DNA from: Entoloma clypeatum
Lineage: Eukaryota > Basidiomycota > Agaricomycetes > Agaricales > Entolomataceae
DNA: 64,000 bases
Reading direction: 5' to 3'
NCBI GenBank assembly: GCA_963565915.1
Contig: OY751485.1
Location: 2,666,001 to 2,730,000, forward strand
The notes under the pieces are model-generated. The model had not been told where the DNA came from. It did no database searches and worked only from the letters and a program-made list of their open reading frames with translations. Both the position numbers and the translations under genes were made by a program. This document shows, in pieces, positions 1 to 12,200 of this stretch. Positions within the stretch are counted from its first letter, which is position 1, and the number at the start of each line of letters is the position of its first letter.

Positions 1-639
1 GTGATCAAGGCAATCGACTGGTTGACCCGTCGCAGAGGGGATACATCAACAGCCTGACGGCGGACGGTGCCTTGCGAACCGATACGCGTAGAATCCTCTC
101 GGGGACCAGTGTTCACAATTGCGTCAACAAGTACCTGAAGGGGCCCATTGGTCAGACACTATGAGAAAGCTGCGCTCATGTGTTCATACTTGGATGGGGT
201 TCTGGTCGGTGAGGAGATGGATGATTTCGAAGGCATGCGCAACGATGCGGACGGCCAGCAGTTTCTTGCCGTTGTTACGGCCTTTCATCATGAGACTAAG
301 ATTCCCATCAGTTGGTGAACGTTCGACTGGATCCGAAAGTCAGTTATGCACCTATCTACCAAGCGCTCAACAATGGGCATCTGAGCCTTCTTGAATTGCT
401 TCTTGGCATAACGACCAGCGGTGTGAGGAAGGTAGACGGCATGGCGGACTTGAATATAATCTGTCAGAGAAATATCCTTCACTTCCACACTGTACGTGTC
501 ATGATTTCCGTCCGTGAGGTGCATACCGATATACGTCGCGCGGGTTAAAGACTCACTCCTGTGTGTCCCATTTCCCGAAAAGTTTGATTTCCTGCCCGAG
601 TTTTGAGATATCCTTGGGAAGCGTTGTAACTGCGGTCAT
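1..639 (-). CDS. RPS5: 40S ribosomal protein uS7 (RPS5), 3' end outside window
   Basis: Structural protein of the small ribosomal subunit head that contacts mRNA and tRNA at the exit site. Exons 557..639, 352..489, 190..295 and 1..134 (minus strand) give 153 codons; about 50 C-terminal residues lie beyond the window. Family blocks are visible in order: [76 protein letters not shown] and [10 protein letters not shown], then [17 protein letters not shown]. Splicing at GTGAGT (551-556), at a GTGCAT donor (346-351) and at GTATGA (184-189) restores the conserved protein without gaps. The start ATG is at 637-639, just before the family's usual N-terminus. Intron-rich short exons are normal for basidiomycete ribosomal genes. 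Confidence 0.95.
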
Positions 640-1612
640 GATTGGGTCTCGAGGGGTTGAAGAACCGCTTATTTTTGACAGTTCAGCACGATGTCGAGCA
701 CGGCGGGCGTGTGTTTGGATTTGTTGGCGGGACCAAACAGGAATCAAGGTTTGAAGGCCGGCACATTCCAGAACAACTATACAGTATCACTCACGATTTT
801 TTTTGGCTTAGTAATGAGCTGTGACGCAGGGTCAAGGGTCTCGGGCCGGATCAAGTTGGCGGGCAAATGTCGTGGAGTAGCTGGTCGGTGGAGTCCAAGT
901 GCACGACCTTGAGTACCAAGCCGCGATGGCGGCGGCAGTTGTTGATACTCGTGGTGGGCGGTTGACTCGGAGCGCGATGGACGATGCGGCACACCAAAAT
1001 TGTCACATCAGACCATTGATGATCATTACAAAGCCAAAAAAAAAATTGCAACAGTGCTTTGCATGTCATCAGAGGTTATTAATATTTGCAACTTCGCTCA
1101 AATCAATTTGTCCGGGATCTGATTGGCTGCTCACCCTTTCAAAAAGGGTCAACACGATTTTGAAAGGAAGTGCTCTAAGTATTCTGCAATTGAGGCGAAA
1201 TACAAATCTGCTTAGCAATGATCCGATCTCCCTGTGAGGGGCCGAGCTGGTGGCAAAGCCCGAGCAGCCTGGGGCCTGGGCAAGCTCGTTGACCATTTCA
1301 GGAAGTTCCAGGGAGATCCGATCATTGTTAAGCAGATTTGTATTTCGCCTCAACTGCAGAATGACATGCAAAGCACTATAAGACTTAGAATTTAGAAAAA
1401 GGATCCAAAAGCTGGTATTATTTGTTATTATTCATGCATAGTAAGTCATTTAACAGCATGGCTTTTGGGACGTCTGATTTATATAGCACATAAACTACAT
1501 TGTCCTTGGGCTTCCGGCGAGTGTTCTGAACACAGCGGTTTATCAATAAGAGGCGTCGTGAATGCTGCGTCCGTTTGTTGCATGTGATTGTAGGAACAAG
1601 GTCACCAAGTTG
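640..1612. other. intergenic region with no gene, containing a foldback
   Basis: No conserved coding segment is visible. It should hold the RPS5 promoter (next to 640) and the 3' end of the minus-strand gene ending at 1613. Short T and A runs (797-805, 1036-1045) and a foldback repeat at 1053-1377 are the only structures seen. Confidence 0.5.
1053..1377. repeat. imperfect foldback (inverted repeat) with interrupted left arm
   Basis: The right arm is continuous from 1309 to 1377. Its complement on the left is split into 1053-1068 and 1181-1234, separated by a 112-bp extra segment (1069-1180). The 54-bp inner arms differ at about three positions and the 16-bp outer arms match exactly. The spacer between inner arms is 74 bp. 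This may be a small foldback transposon or a duplicated segment later interrupted; no TSD was recognised. Confidence 0.7.
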
Positions 1613-3165
1613 TCAGCTTTGGCCTGCGTCTTCTGCGTTGCCGCGCAGGGAGTTCAGCAGAGCACTGGCCTCAAGCTCAGACCGAGATATTGTAGGACGC
1701 CGTTGAAGGACCCTCTGCAATTCCAGCCTCGTTGCCCTCTCGACGCGGACACTTTCCTCAGCTTTTCTCCGAGCATCCACTTCTATCTTGACTTGGCTGA
1801 GAGCAAAACTCTCCATTCTTCTTGCGTTTGAGACCTCTTTCTCCAGATCTTCAATTTCCCGCGCCAAGCGGCGTCGTCCGTCCCGTTCATAAGCAATTTC
1901 ACCCTCGAACTTCCGTTTCATAGAGGAAAGCAGCATTGTCTGTTCGTTTCGTGCATCGACCAGACTCTGGACCTTCCGTTGAAGAAATTTCTCGCGCGAT
2001 GTAGCAACGGATGCCGTCCAGGTAAATTCTCCATGAAGAAGGGGCATCGGATTCTGACCTCGGAACTGCAGTGGGACGTATGGCGTCTTCATGGTGATCT
2101 TAGGTCTCGAGTCTGCAGTCACCGCCATATTCGATGTGCCATAAACCCTCTGCAGCAATGATTGAGAGGCTCTGAGATGCTCATTAGCTGTATTTGGCTC
2201 CTTGATTCTGACACGCTTTGCAAGGTCCGCTTCACAACTCGAAAGTAATAAAAACGCAGGTTTGAGGTCGTTTTCGGAGAGTCCCTGTTCGACCATTACT
2301 TTATGGGATACATATCAATACGCACTTGGGCAGTGAAAAGCATATTACCATTGATCATTGCATCAATCACCGATATAGCGGCCCGTACGTTCCCACTACG
2401 GCGATAATATGCACCGACCGTCATCCAAGGACCACAGTCGCTTCCCGTCATGCTCAACAGTTCAATAATTGGCCGGGAGTCGCGTTCAAGGTCCTTGAGA
2501 TCAAATGTGATATTTTCACCACAGAAAGATAAGTTGAGCGCTGTCGAAAATATCAAGGCAGGGACAGCAGAGGTGGAAAAGGCAAGAGGACTTGTTCCGT
2601 AGTGGGAGCAGCCAGATGATGATTTCAGAGAAGGGAAGACAGCAGATACAGGCCGTTGTTTTGATGGAGCTTCAGCGGCTAGCCGAGTTTCACCGTTGAT
2701 TGAAAGGTTCGCGCCCTTCTGAGGTAGCCTATCACGCGATGGTTTCAGAGTCTGGAAGAAAGAGCTGCCACTGGTTGCTTGGGGAGCAGAGGTGGATTGA
2801 GGAGAGTCCAGAGAAAGGCGAACTGGTTGACTCCCGGGGGAGCGAGCTGCGTTCCCCCTCCAAGAACGCTCTTTCCCAACTCTGACTCGAGACCAATTCG
2901 ACGCTTCAATTGGTATCGCGACGATTTCGGAAGGAGAGTGAGAGGGACGTGGGGTCGTGCTTACTCGGCATGGTTCATCAATATTTGAGCTTGTTGGCAA
3001 AGCGTGAATGCGCAGTTCTGGTGTATCGATTTCAAGTGGGCAGCCGAAAGCGAGGGGGAACCGTCCCGGCTTTTGATCCTCACTGATCATGCAGGGGTGG
3101 ACATCCAGGTCAACACTACATGGGGTTCGTGAGCCATAGATAGTTTGATAGGAAAGATGACACAC
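1613..3165 (-). CDS. conserved fungal protein with TPR-like region and C-terminal coiled coil
   Basis: Two exons, 2349..3165 and 1613..2298, joined by a 48-bp intron (donor GTAATA, acceptor AAAG), encode 500 residues. The first 200 residues are Ser/Pro-rich and low in complexity. The block from about residue 210 to 330 reads like a tetratricopeptide unit: GENITFDLKDLERDSRPIIE, then WMTVGAYYRRSGNVRAAISV, then LLSSCEADLAKRVR. It resembles the N-terminal TPR start of Paf1-complex subunit Ctr9, but only over this short stretch. The last 130 residues are rich in Arg, Glu and Leu with a heptad-like pattern, so probably coiled coil. It diverges from the gelsolin gene with 180 bp between start codons. 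I do not recognise the family with certainty and the function is unknown. Confidence 0.75.
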
Positions 3166-3345
3166 ATTTCCCCGAAGCCAGAGCGATTTTGCTGTGAACC
3201 TGAAATTTGAACACCCTCTTTGGCCATGGATTTTGCCATGGCCGTGGAAGCAGAGATCAGCACGACTCGTCCTAAGTATTTGAAGAGGTTAAGTTATGTG
3301 TAAACATCATCAACTTTATTGTAGATTATGTAATATCTATCCTAC
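3166..3345. promoter_or_regulatory. shared divergent promoter region
   Basis: 180 bp between the start codons of the minus-strand TPR/coiled-coil gene and the plus-strand gelsolin-repeat gene. Contains an AT-rich stretch at 3290-3340. No TATA or factor site can be assigned with confidence. Confidence 0.5.
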
Positions 3346-6300
3346 ATGTCTGCCCCACCGTACCATCCAGCTAACGAGATGAAATCAGAGGCAGGATTGG
3401 CAGAATGGACAAGCAAGATCAAGGCAATGCAGCAACAGGTGGATGCAGACGAAGAGGCCGAACAGAGAAGTCTCGAGGAGGAAATTGCAGCATCTAGGCT
3501 AGCCAGACTCCATAGAAGTCGCGGCGTAGGTCATAGCAGCCGCATGGACCTCTGTAAGTGAACCACGTTCATGACATGCACAGACGGTGAATGATTTCTT
3601 CCCCGATCGTCGTTAATCGATTCATAAAGCCAAAGTAAAGGACGACATCGGAGCGACTTCTCATAGTCGGTCTGCCACCAAGGGAACTGTGGAGCCGCCG
3701 TCTCGTCAAGTTGGTACTTTGCAGAATGTATGCCCTGCATCTGGTCCATCCGAGCGCCCTTCTGCATCTACGGAGACCGTCAAGTCCCTAGAAAGTCGCT
3801 TTCCTGTATCGCTCGCGGCATTCATGGTTGGACGTGCGGCAGGGCCTCGACTTAATAAGCATGCCCCACAACAGGATGCCCATGATCCTACACTATTTCA
3901 GCAACGAGAATTTGATCGCATTACACATCCAATTTTTGGAGCCGGTGGTGTCGCGATGCCCGGAATTGCAGGATCATCCGACATTACGTCCAAGCCGACG
4001 GTACGAGCCTCTGAACTACCCATAGCAGCAAAGGCGTCTGAAGGTGAAACTCCAGTGCGTCTTCGGGAAGGCACACGAGATCGCACAATTACACCTTCCC
4101 TCCCATCCTCAGGCTCCATGAGTGTGAAAACGGGCCACAAACCTGTTTCGCGTCTCCCGTCCAAGTTATCACCTTCAACCTCATTTGCGAATCTTTCACA
4201 AATATCTAGTGGATCGCACACAATTTCGAACAGAACTGGAGATACTAGGGATACCGCACCAGCTCAGCATTCCACCGACGCGTCGTCGTCCCCCTATAAA
4301 TCTCCTGTGTCGACACCCTCTCGTGCACGTCACATCATTCCAGAGCCTCGCCCGTCGCTTAGCGAACCACAGATCCTGACATCCCAAACTCCTTCTAAAG
4401 CTTTTTTGCGCCCACCAGCCCCAAAAGAAGTAACACCCAGCATTAGTCGCCTGCAAGGGCGAGGTTTTGTTCGCAGTATGGTCAACGTCAGCGCACAGTT
4501 AGAGAGCGCGCCGGCCACCACAGTCAAAGAAGCGGAGAGGGTCCACCTTTCAGGTGGACGACGACCATCAGTCCTCGATCGTTGGCAGCCGAATGTATCT
4601 TCGAAAACAGCAGCACTATCCGCATCCCTGATACCTCTGGCCACGCGCAAATCGATTGCAACGGATCCTCCTTCGACGATACCGGAGGATACCCAGGATA
4701 CCCGGCTGGCTGGTCGAAGAAAGTCATCAAAGGGACTCGCAGCTTTTGCCTCGTCATCAGATAGAGAAACAAGGAGTGCAAACATTGTTTCTATGCCTCA
4801 CTCCAGAGAGAAAATCCCACTCATGGGATTGGGATCCGCAACTACTTTGCATGTTTACAAACCCAATCCAGTACGGGCGCCGAGCGTCGATGAATTAGGT
4901 TATCATAATGAAAAAAACACTCCTAACGAATTTCCGGCGCAGTCCAGACCTCCCCTATCTCATGTGCGTTCATTCCGGTAAAATCGTACCGCACCCTACT
5001 CACTTCATCCATGTTTCTATATGCCCTGTAATGTTAATTTCGGTTATGAATGCATAAATGCGTGGTTCCTCGTCATACGGTCAACAGCCAACCAGAGAGA
5101 GGGCACGGAAACCCCAAAAAATAAGATGGACAGGCAGTGACATCCTCTCCTCTCCTCTGATGATATTCAATGATATACCTGTAGTAATACCTCAAGCATC
5201 CTCCCGCCAACTGAGAGCTTCCCAGCGATACGAGCCTATGCCATCCTTGCCTCAACCTCGTAATCAGACAAACAATCTGATGCTCGGTCCATTCATACCC
5301 AACAAAACGCTTTCCCAACAGGGTGATGAATTCTTGGACACTAAATCGACGAGCCAATGTCCAGGCGACGGAAGTGACGGGTGCGCCATCGACGTCTCAT
5401 CTCGCACTGGAACGGAAGCTGTTTTGTTGGGTAACTATATAAAGCCCGAGACAATCTCTCAGGTAATCCGTGATAGAGAACGAACCACTCTTCAGCACTT
5501 GGACCCTCCTGAAACAGCATCAACTTCCTGGCCAGGATCTGCCAAAGTGCCAGAACCAGTTCAACTTGCTACCCTTTCTGAAAGCGTGGAAGAGACTCGC
5601 TCAACTTCTACACCACATGCCAAGCAAGAGGGTAGGATGCAGCTTTCCACTCGTCATGGCGGCTGCGCCACCGTTGTGGACGTAACTCAAGCTCTCAATG
5701 AACTTGAAAGCATAGTCAATGCCACAGAATCAGTGCACCTTGCACATTTAAAACCCGGTAGTAACGTCAGGCGTTGTGAGGTCGCATCATCACACGTGGA
5801 AAGGCCCAAAACGAGCTATGAAAAATATTCGTCGATCGTGCTCCCACCCTTACCAGAAGAAGACACTTCAAAATTGCCTTATCAAGAGGGCCATGCTCAT
5901 CACAAGGAGTTTGGAGATGAACCATGCCAAACCCTTCACTCTACAGATTCTACAGATACGGCTACAAGGATTAACGAAGTGGACCCAAGTGAAGAACACC
6001 ATAGGTCATGTATGAAACCTACCTGATACCTCATCTGCAGGCTTATATGTAGCGCAAGCTCTTCCGTCAGAAATGGACATTAATATTTTGGTTGAACGTC
6101 GTGCGAGGTTCAGCTTGTTGAATACAGACATTACAACACTTTCTGTTGAGGTCCTGTCCATCATTGGCACGACAGCCTTGATGCTTCATCAAGATCAAGC
6201 CATCTTTCATGATACAGAGATTCTGGCCATCATCTATCGGTCAAAATCTCGAAGTACCGGGCTTGTGTCGACTGTAGTTTGGGGTTGGGAAGGAAAACGG

Positions 6301-7562
6301 GCTAAGCTAGGGGAAAGAGAACAACGAAAATTACAGGACCTCGGAAAACGATATGGTACTGCTACTGTGAGCCCCTCATTCCCAACTATCTTCATAAATG
6401 CCATGAACTTCGCCCCTCTACAAGAATATTGTTCATCAAGAATCTGAGCCGTTTCAATTGGTACATGTCCTCGGAGGCAGATTAGTCATTCGGCAGGTGA
6501 GGACGTCACGAATGCGTTCTGGGATGTCTCCATCAAATGTTCAAAGGGTCCACGGGTGCATTGGACACCCGAAAATACGACGATGCATCTGATAAGGTCC
6601 CAAGGTGGCGCAATCTTTGTCGACGAGAAAGATTTGGTATTCGTCATCTAAGTTCTGGGTTTTATGTTGGCTGACATGCTGTAGGGTATCTACAACCTCT
6701 GTTCGGCGTTCAGCTATTGCATTTCTATTTTGGACTCCGTTTATGTCTGGTATGGACGTGGATCTACCACACAGGAAAGGATAGTAGCATTGGAATATGG
6801 GAAGAGTCTCGCCAACGTCTCGCCAATCGAACTATCTGAAGATAATCGAGACAACGACGAGATGTTTTGGACGATGCTTGGGAATGAAGACTATGCAAAT
6901 GCTGATTATTGGAAATGGCGAAACAACTCATGCATCATCGATCCCCTGATTTGGCGGATAGAAACTGAGCTTGCCCACAGGCATGTAAGTGTGTCGAACT
7001 CATTTGATCAGCTCCCAAACTAATCATAGAATAAGGTCACTGCAATCGACTACATCATGAGCGAAAGTCGCTTGCACGATTTCGTTTACATTATAGATTG
7101 CATATGGGAGATTTATATAATGGTCGGCTGCAATGCCAGAGATCATAAACAGGACATCGAACTTGCCCTTCACATCGCTTCGGTTGGTTTAACCGTCTAA
7201 TGTGTGTCGTGTGGGGTGATTCATTGATTTACGCAGGGTTTGCGCCTTCGAGTTTCCTCCGAACGGCCATATCTTCCTACCGCGCATCTACTGTTACTCC
7301 CTTCACGAGTCCCACGTGATCTGCGGCTCAATATTCGAGGGCTTGACGAATTTGCATTGGTAAGCCTGAATGGTTGAAATTCCAAATCTATATATGGATT
7401 TACCTCGTACCATCACAGAATAATGGGGACATTCCAGATTATATGAACATCGTGTCTTCTACAGAAGCTTTGCATCGCGTTTGTAGCCGTTGTGTTACTC
7501 GTATCACGCCGCTAACATCTACTGATGTACAGTTGCGCAAATCTCAAGACAACCTGGGATGA
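3346..7562 (+). CDS. large gelsolin-repeat protein (DUF4045-type actin regulator)
   Basis: Eleven exons: 3346..3553, 3630..4977, 5096..6009, 6041..6366, 6425..6496, 6547..6636, 6685..6984, 7036..7182, 7237..7359, 7419..7478, 7533..7562. They total 3618 nt with all phases consistent (1205 residues). Residues 1-70 form an acidic charged helix (DADEEAEQRSLEEEIAASR). The middle (to about residue 820) is Ser/Pro/Thr-rich and probably disordered, as in fungal DUF4045 proteins. The C-terminal part carries gelsolin folds: EILAIIYRSKSRSTGLVSTV, WGWEGKRAKLGEREQRKLQD, LVHVLGGRLVIRQ, then SQGGAIFVDEKDL and DSVYVWYGRGST. In this family the gelsolin repeats suggest actin capping or severing. The last two exons are short and less conserved, so the exact C-terminus is less certain. 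Confidence 0.85.
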
Positions 7563-7772
7563 CATCCCCTAGTTCCCTTGAATGATTCGTCTTTTTAACA
7601 AGCTTGTCTCGACTTATCGTTATTGTATCCGTTATGATAATAGAATGAATGAGTTCAACATTGCTTCCGGAGAGCTTGACATAGCTTGGAAGCTGAAAGA
7701 GACAGCCTAAACACGAGGCTGGGGTCACAGGGGGATACAATATGGGAAATCCACGGATACTTTGACATGAGA

Positions 7773-9109
7773 TTAATACCATTTGTCCCCAAGTTTTGTC
7801 CTAGCAGGAGGCCGCTGTGGAATCTTAGATTTGGTGATACTGAATACTTCGATTGCCCTCTGAAGAATATCATTTCAGTCACTATTTCAAAGAAGCGGTA
7901 CAGACATGCCTTCCAGATCGCCATATCGAACTCAAATACCTTCTGTCGCTTCTTTAGACCGTTTGCATAGTCATCCTCTTTCGGCTCTTCACAAGGATCT
8001 GTAGTTGTGACAACATGGAGAAGTTTTGTTGGATGAGCGCATCTAGCGAACTTACATATGATAGGAACAGCATCATCGTCGGTTTCGAAAGCGACCTTGC
8101 CGTCTCGTATCAGAAAGGAAAGATAGAAGATGTTTTCCACAGATTGCGCATAATCGTTGGGATTGATGACAAATTCGAAGATGTTTATCGGACCTTCCTC
8201 CTGCAGTATCTGCTCTAGCTAACATGGTAGTTGTGTTGAGTAGCGACAAGACTCTGCTATGAAGAGGCTTACAATCAGAACATTTTTGGTCGTCTCATTT
8301 TCAGACCGTAAAATATCTTCTTCCTTTAGTTCTTGGGGCTTGCGTTGTTCCTCCTTATTCTTCTCTAATTTTGCACGTTTTGTAGTTGCGCGCTTCTTTT
8401 GTTCGATTGAGAGCGGACCAAGCCTTGCGGGGAGCATGAGATCGCATTTATAGCTCAAATAACATACTTACATAAAGCTCATCGCAGGAACTCTCCGACT
8501 TTTTGCCAGCGCCTTGCGGCCAATCTTCGCCCATTCCAAGTTAGAAACTGCATCACCTGTGTCCACAAAGTCGGAACCTTCTGCATGTTTCTCGAGCGAT
8601 TTACGCCCTCCCATAAATGCGATGAGTTTAGCTACGAACTCATCCACATCGAACGCGCCTGAGCCGGATTTCATAGCGCGCGCTTTCTGGGCGCCCATAC
8701 TAGACGCCATGATAAGAAAATGTGAGTCTAATGTCGCTTCCTGCGGTCCCTTGACTGAAAGGGGAATTGGTATTGTGCATTAGGCTCCTGGGACACCGAA
8801 CCTTTATCAAATAGTGTATCCGCTCGATGAACCTGCTTTGTTAACTCTTCAGCTGTATAATCGTTAGGGTTTGCTTGCTTTTCTAGAGAGAAGGCTCAGG
8901 GGCATTATAATGGGATTGTGACACTTATATCACCCTCGACACTCTTTGCGAGAGATCGGTAGTTCTTTCTCACTGCCCGTTTCTCCTCTGGATCTTGGTC
9001 AGGGTCATAGTAGAAGTCTGAAACATGCGAATTGATGCTGGGGTGACCATCGGGTCGAAACAGATCACGTACTACTAGTTGGGGCATCGCCCATCTCGAC
9101 GTCTGACAT
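7773..9109 (-). CDS. NSE4: Nse4, kleisin subunit of the SMC5/6 complex
   Basis: Eight exons: 9073..9109, 8934..9017, 8802..8882, 8472..8754, 8273..8423, 8056..8218, 7910..7998, 7773..7859. They total 975 nt (324 residues). Nse4 bridges the Smc5 and Smc6 heads in DNA repair and replication-fork processing. The N-terminal block YDPDQDPEEKRAVRKNYRSL and the following ANPNDYTAEELTKQVHRAD are Nse4 signatures. DWAKIGRKALAKSRR-type sequence and LGPLSIEQKKR follow. The C-terminal winged-helix kleisin part has VENIFYLSFLIRDGKVAFE and RQKVFEFDMAIWK, then RAIEVFSITKSKIPQRPP. The last intron (7860-7909, 50 nt) uses a GC donor (AAG|GCATGT), needed to keep the conserved W-K-R-A-I-E-V-F junction. The start ATG at 9107-9109 gives an intron with a perfect GTACGT donor. 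Confidence 0.92.
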
Positions 9110-9230
9110 GGCGGCCTGCCAAAAAATAGAGTCTGACAATGACTTACTACGCGGGATGTAGCACGTTGTGGTGTATCTGGTCAACGCGTTCCTTATGTAA
9201 ATTCAACATTTGCACAAAACTTCAATTGAC
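9110..9230. promoter_or_regulatory. shared divergent promoter between NSE4 and the HLTF-like gene
   Basis: 121 bp separate the two start codons. The segment must carry both 5' UTRs and core promoters. No named element could be identified by eye. Confidence 0.55.
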
Positions 9231-12200
9231 ATGGCTTCCAAACATATTTTCGGAGTGAGTTCATGGCCAACTTCGAGGCTCACCTTGTGATAATGCTCCA
9301 TTATACAGTATAGCAAGAGCACCAGAGCAAAATGTCATGGTCTACGGCCATGCAATGTCTGCGTCCAATATCCGGTCTTATGTACTACTCTCTCATACCT
9401 CTTCCAGGGTACACTAATGGCTATCGGAACCCTCCGCTATGGTTTGATAACACCCGGGGAACACGGAGAAACCATAGGCTGGCGCCACTGGTATGTATCT
9501 CGTGTAAACATCAGGACTCGGGTTTACAGAACGACAGGGGTTGCGTAACGCTTGATATCCTCGCGCAGCTCGCATCCTTTCCTGTGGACAGTATTCCAGG
9601 TTTCCGGGAACTCAAGTCAGAATGTCGTCCCACCAAGATGAGATTCAATGCTGATCATTGAAACTTAGACACGAAGACCAGCAAAAGATTCGGCTCGCCA
9701 TTTCTCTGAGGCGAATCGACCCAACTGATGTCCCAGAATCTGCAAAATCCGTTTCCCAACCTGGTATTGCTACTGGGTCGAGTGTCCGACCCAGTCAGCA
9801 AAAGCGGAAGGCAGCAGCAGATGCGGATGCGCCTCACAGTGTAGCTCTGCCCACCAAATCGCAGCCTTTCCCATCATCAGCAACCTCTAGACTAGAGCAA
9901 GGTCAGGCTATGGGGGAACTCGCTGACACCGAAATCAGAGATGAGTTGTACTGTGTCATGAACACAAATGCTGTGGGCATCCAGTATTATAATGGTTTGA
10001 TCTACATTACAGCTTGGTTTTGTGAGCTACCTTCTCAAATTCACGTATAGGCTTGGTTGGCCCTGGGGAAGAAGTTCTTCTTGTCCGGGAGCCCCATAAT
10101 CCTTACGACCGGTATGGAAGGCCTTGATCACCTCTACGACTACCCACTGATTTCCTCCAAGTAATGCAATCCAGGTGAAAAACATTGGTCATACACAAGT
10201 AGGACACCTTCCACGCCAAGTTGCCATGAAACTCGCTCCTATGCTTGATCACCAATTGGTTACAGTCGAGGGAGTAATTAATGATGGAAACCGTGAGTCA
10301 TTGAACCATCCATTATCGAGAGTCTTCCATTGTTGAGAGCATACTTCGGTGAATGTGGCGTTAAGTCTCTGGTCGAAAAGGTTATACACTTTCGATGTAC
10401 GTGACGATATGTATGTTTCGTCGCAGCACTTCTTATTCTTCTCTCTCTCTCGCTCGCTTGCTCTATAGGACTCTTCGCATATATGGAGCATCTGACATGA
10501 GGAGCAATTTGGAGCCCCGACTGGTCTGGGCAACCCCTGGCCAGCGCGGTTTTCCTGCAAGACAGCCAGCCAACGACCTATCTCATCGAAGTGCTGTGAT
10601 CGCTGGCAGCACTCGGCCTGCCCCAGCGTCATCGAGCCAACGCCCTGGCACGGTTGCTTCAACAGCCGTACAGCAACAGGCTATTCAGAAGCAACAAGAA
10701 GCGTTGCAAAAAGCGGCCGAACTCAAACAGATGCTCAATACTCTTGAGAAGGTCGACGATGAAAGTCGGCGTAGCTCTTTGCTTGACGCCTTGTGTCCGA
10801 AAGATGATATCTTGAATCTCCCGTTACACCCCGACCCGCCTGGCATCAAAACCGGGAATTTAAAGGTGGAACTGCTAAAGCATCAGGTTCTGTCTGCTGC
10901 TGTTAAATCCTAGATGAGTCTTACGACTGTATCCAGAGTCAAGCATTACAGTGGTGTGTCGAGCGCGAATACCCTGTTCTCCCGAAAGCAGAGTCGGAAA
11001 GACCAGTTCAATTCTGGCAATTCAGGAAAACTGGAAATAAAGTTTGTCGCCTTGCCTTAATCAAACGGTGACTGATTCGGCCTTATATTAGCCTTATTTC
11101 TTCAATGGTACGCACTATCGATGCTTTCATCTGGTACAGAGAAGATTGAGACGCCCCCAGTTGCTACGAAGACTCCACAAGAGGCCCCCCCTCTGCTTGG
11201 TAGAGGGGCTCTTTGTGCAGATGCTATGGTAAGTACAACCTGCTTCGCGTAACCTACCTTCTCATCAGGCTCACGCATTATATGCGGTCAGGGCATGGTG
11301 CGTATTGCTCCTCTTCTTGAGACACAGTCTTGAAAAGAGTCACAGGGAAAAACCCTCACAATGCTCACCCTCATTTTAGTTACAAAACGTGATGTTCCTC
11401 CGGACTTTTCAAATACAACGTTGATTGGTAAGATCCCCCCTTTGCTCGCCTCATGTATACGGCTCATTCAGCTTGGTAATCATAGTGGCACCTCTCTCCG
11501 TTCTTTCCAACTGGGAAAAGCAAGTTCATGACCATTGCATAGATGGTTCACTATCAATATGCTTGTATCACGGGGCTAACCGCTCAATGAATGCAAAACA
11601 ACTGACAAGCTTTGACATCGTTATAACGACGTATCAGACAGTTGCAGGAGAATATACGAATGGTCCTCATGATGGACATGTCAAGAAAAAGCAAAAAGTC
11701 GAAAAGGGTTTGTCTGAGGTGCCATGGAAGGTCAGTTCGGAGGATAATTAATGCAAATTGTTCTTGATATGCCATGCAGAGAATTATTCTTGACGAAGGG
11801 CATACTATCCGGAACTTGAAAACTAAAATGGCGAAGGCCGTATGTGCCTTGAATGCTCAGCGGCGTTGGGTATTGACGGGCACGCCAATCGCAAGTTCTT
11901 TTCTTTTTCATAACTTACTTCACAGTCTTTGATCACGACTTTAGATTAACTCCCCTCAGGTGAATCCACCACCTATGGATGTAAGTCGACATGCGTGTTT
12001 ACAACGTACCAGGATCTCGGTTCCATCTTGAGGTTCTTGCGGATTTGCCGGCCTCTGGATGATGAAGATTTCTACAAAAGACTTTTGCTCAGACCTCTAA
12101 AGGATGGAGACCCGTCGGGCGTTGAGCTTCTACGTGTGGGTTCTCACGATTTCAAACATCGCGATCTTGAACTCCCCTTCTTAGGCCCTGATGAGCCATA

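Noticed and set aside
4330..4785. 151-codon minus-strand ORF
   Set aside because: Antisense to the disordered part of the gelsolin-repeat gene; no conserved features.
9382..9407. A 26-nt intron in the second exon of the HLTF-like gene
   Set aside because: Too short for a spliceosomal intron; reading straight through keeps phase with the start at 9231.
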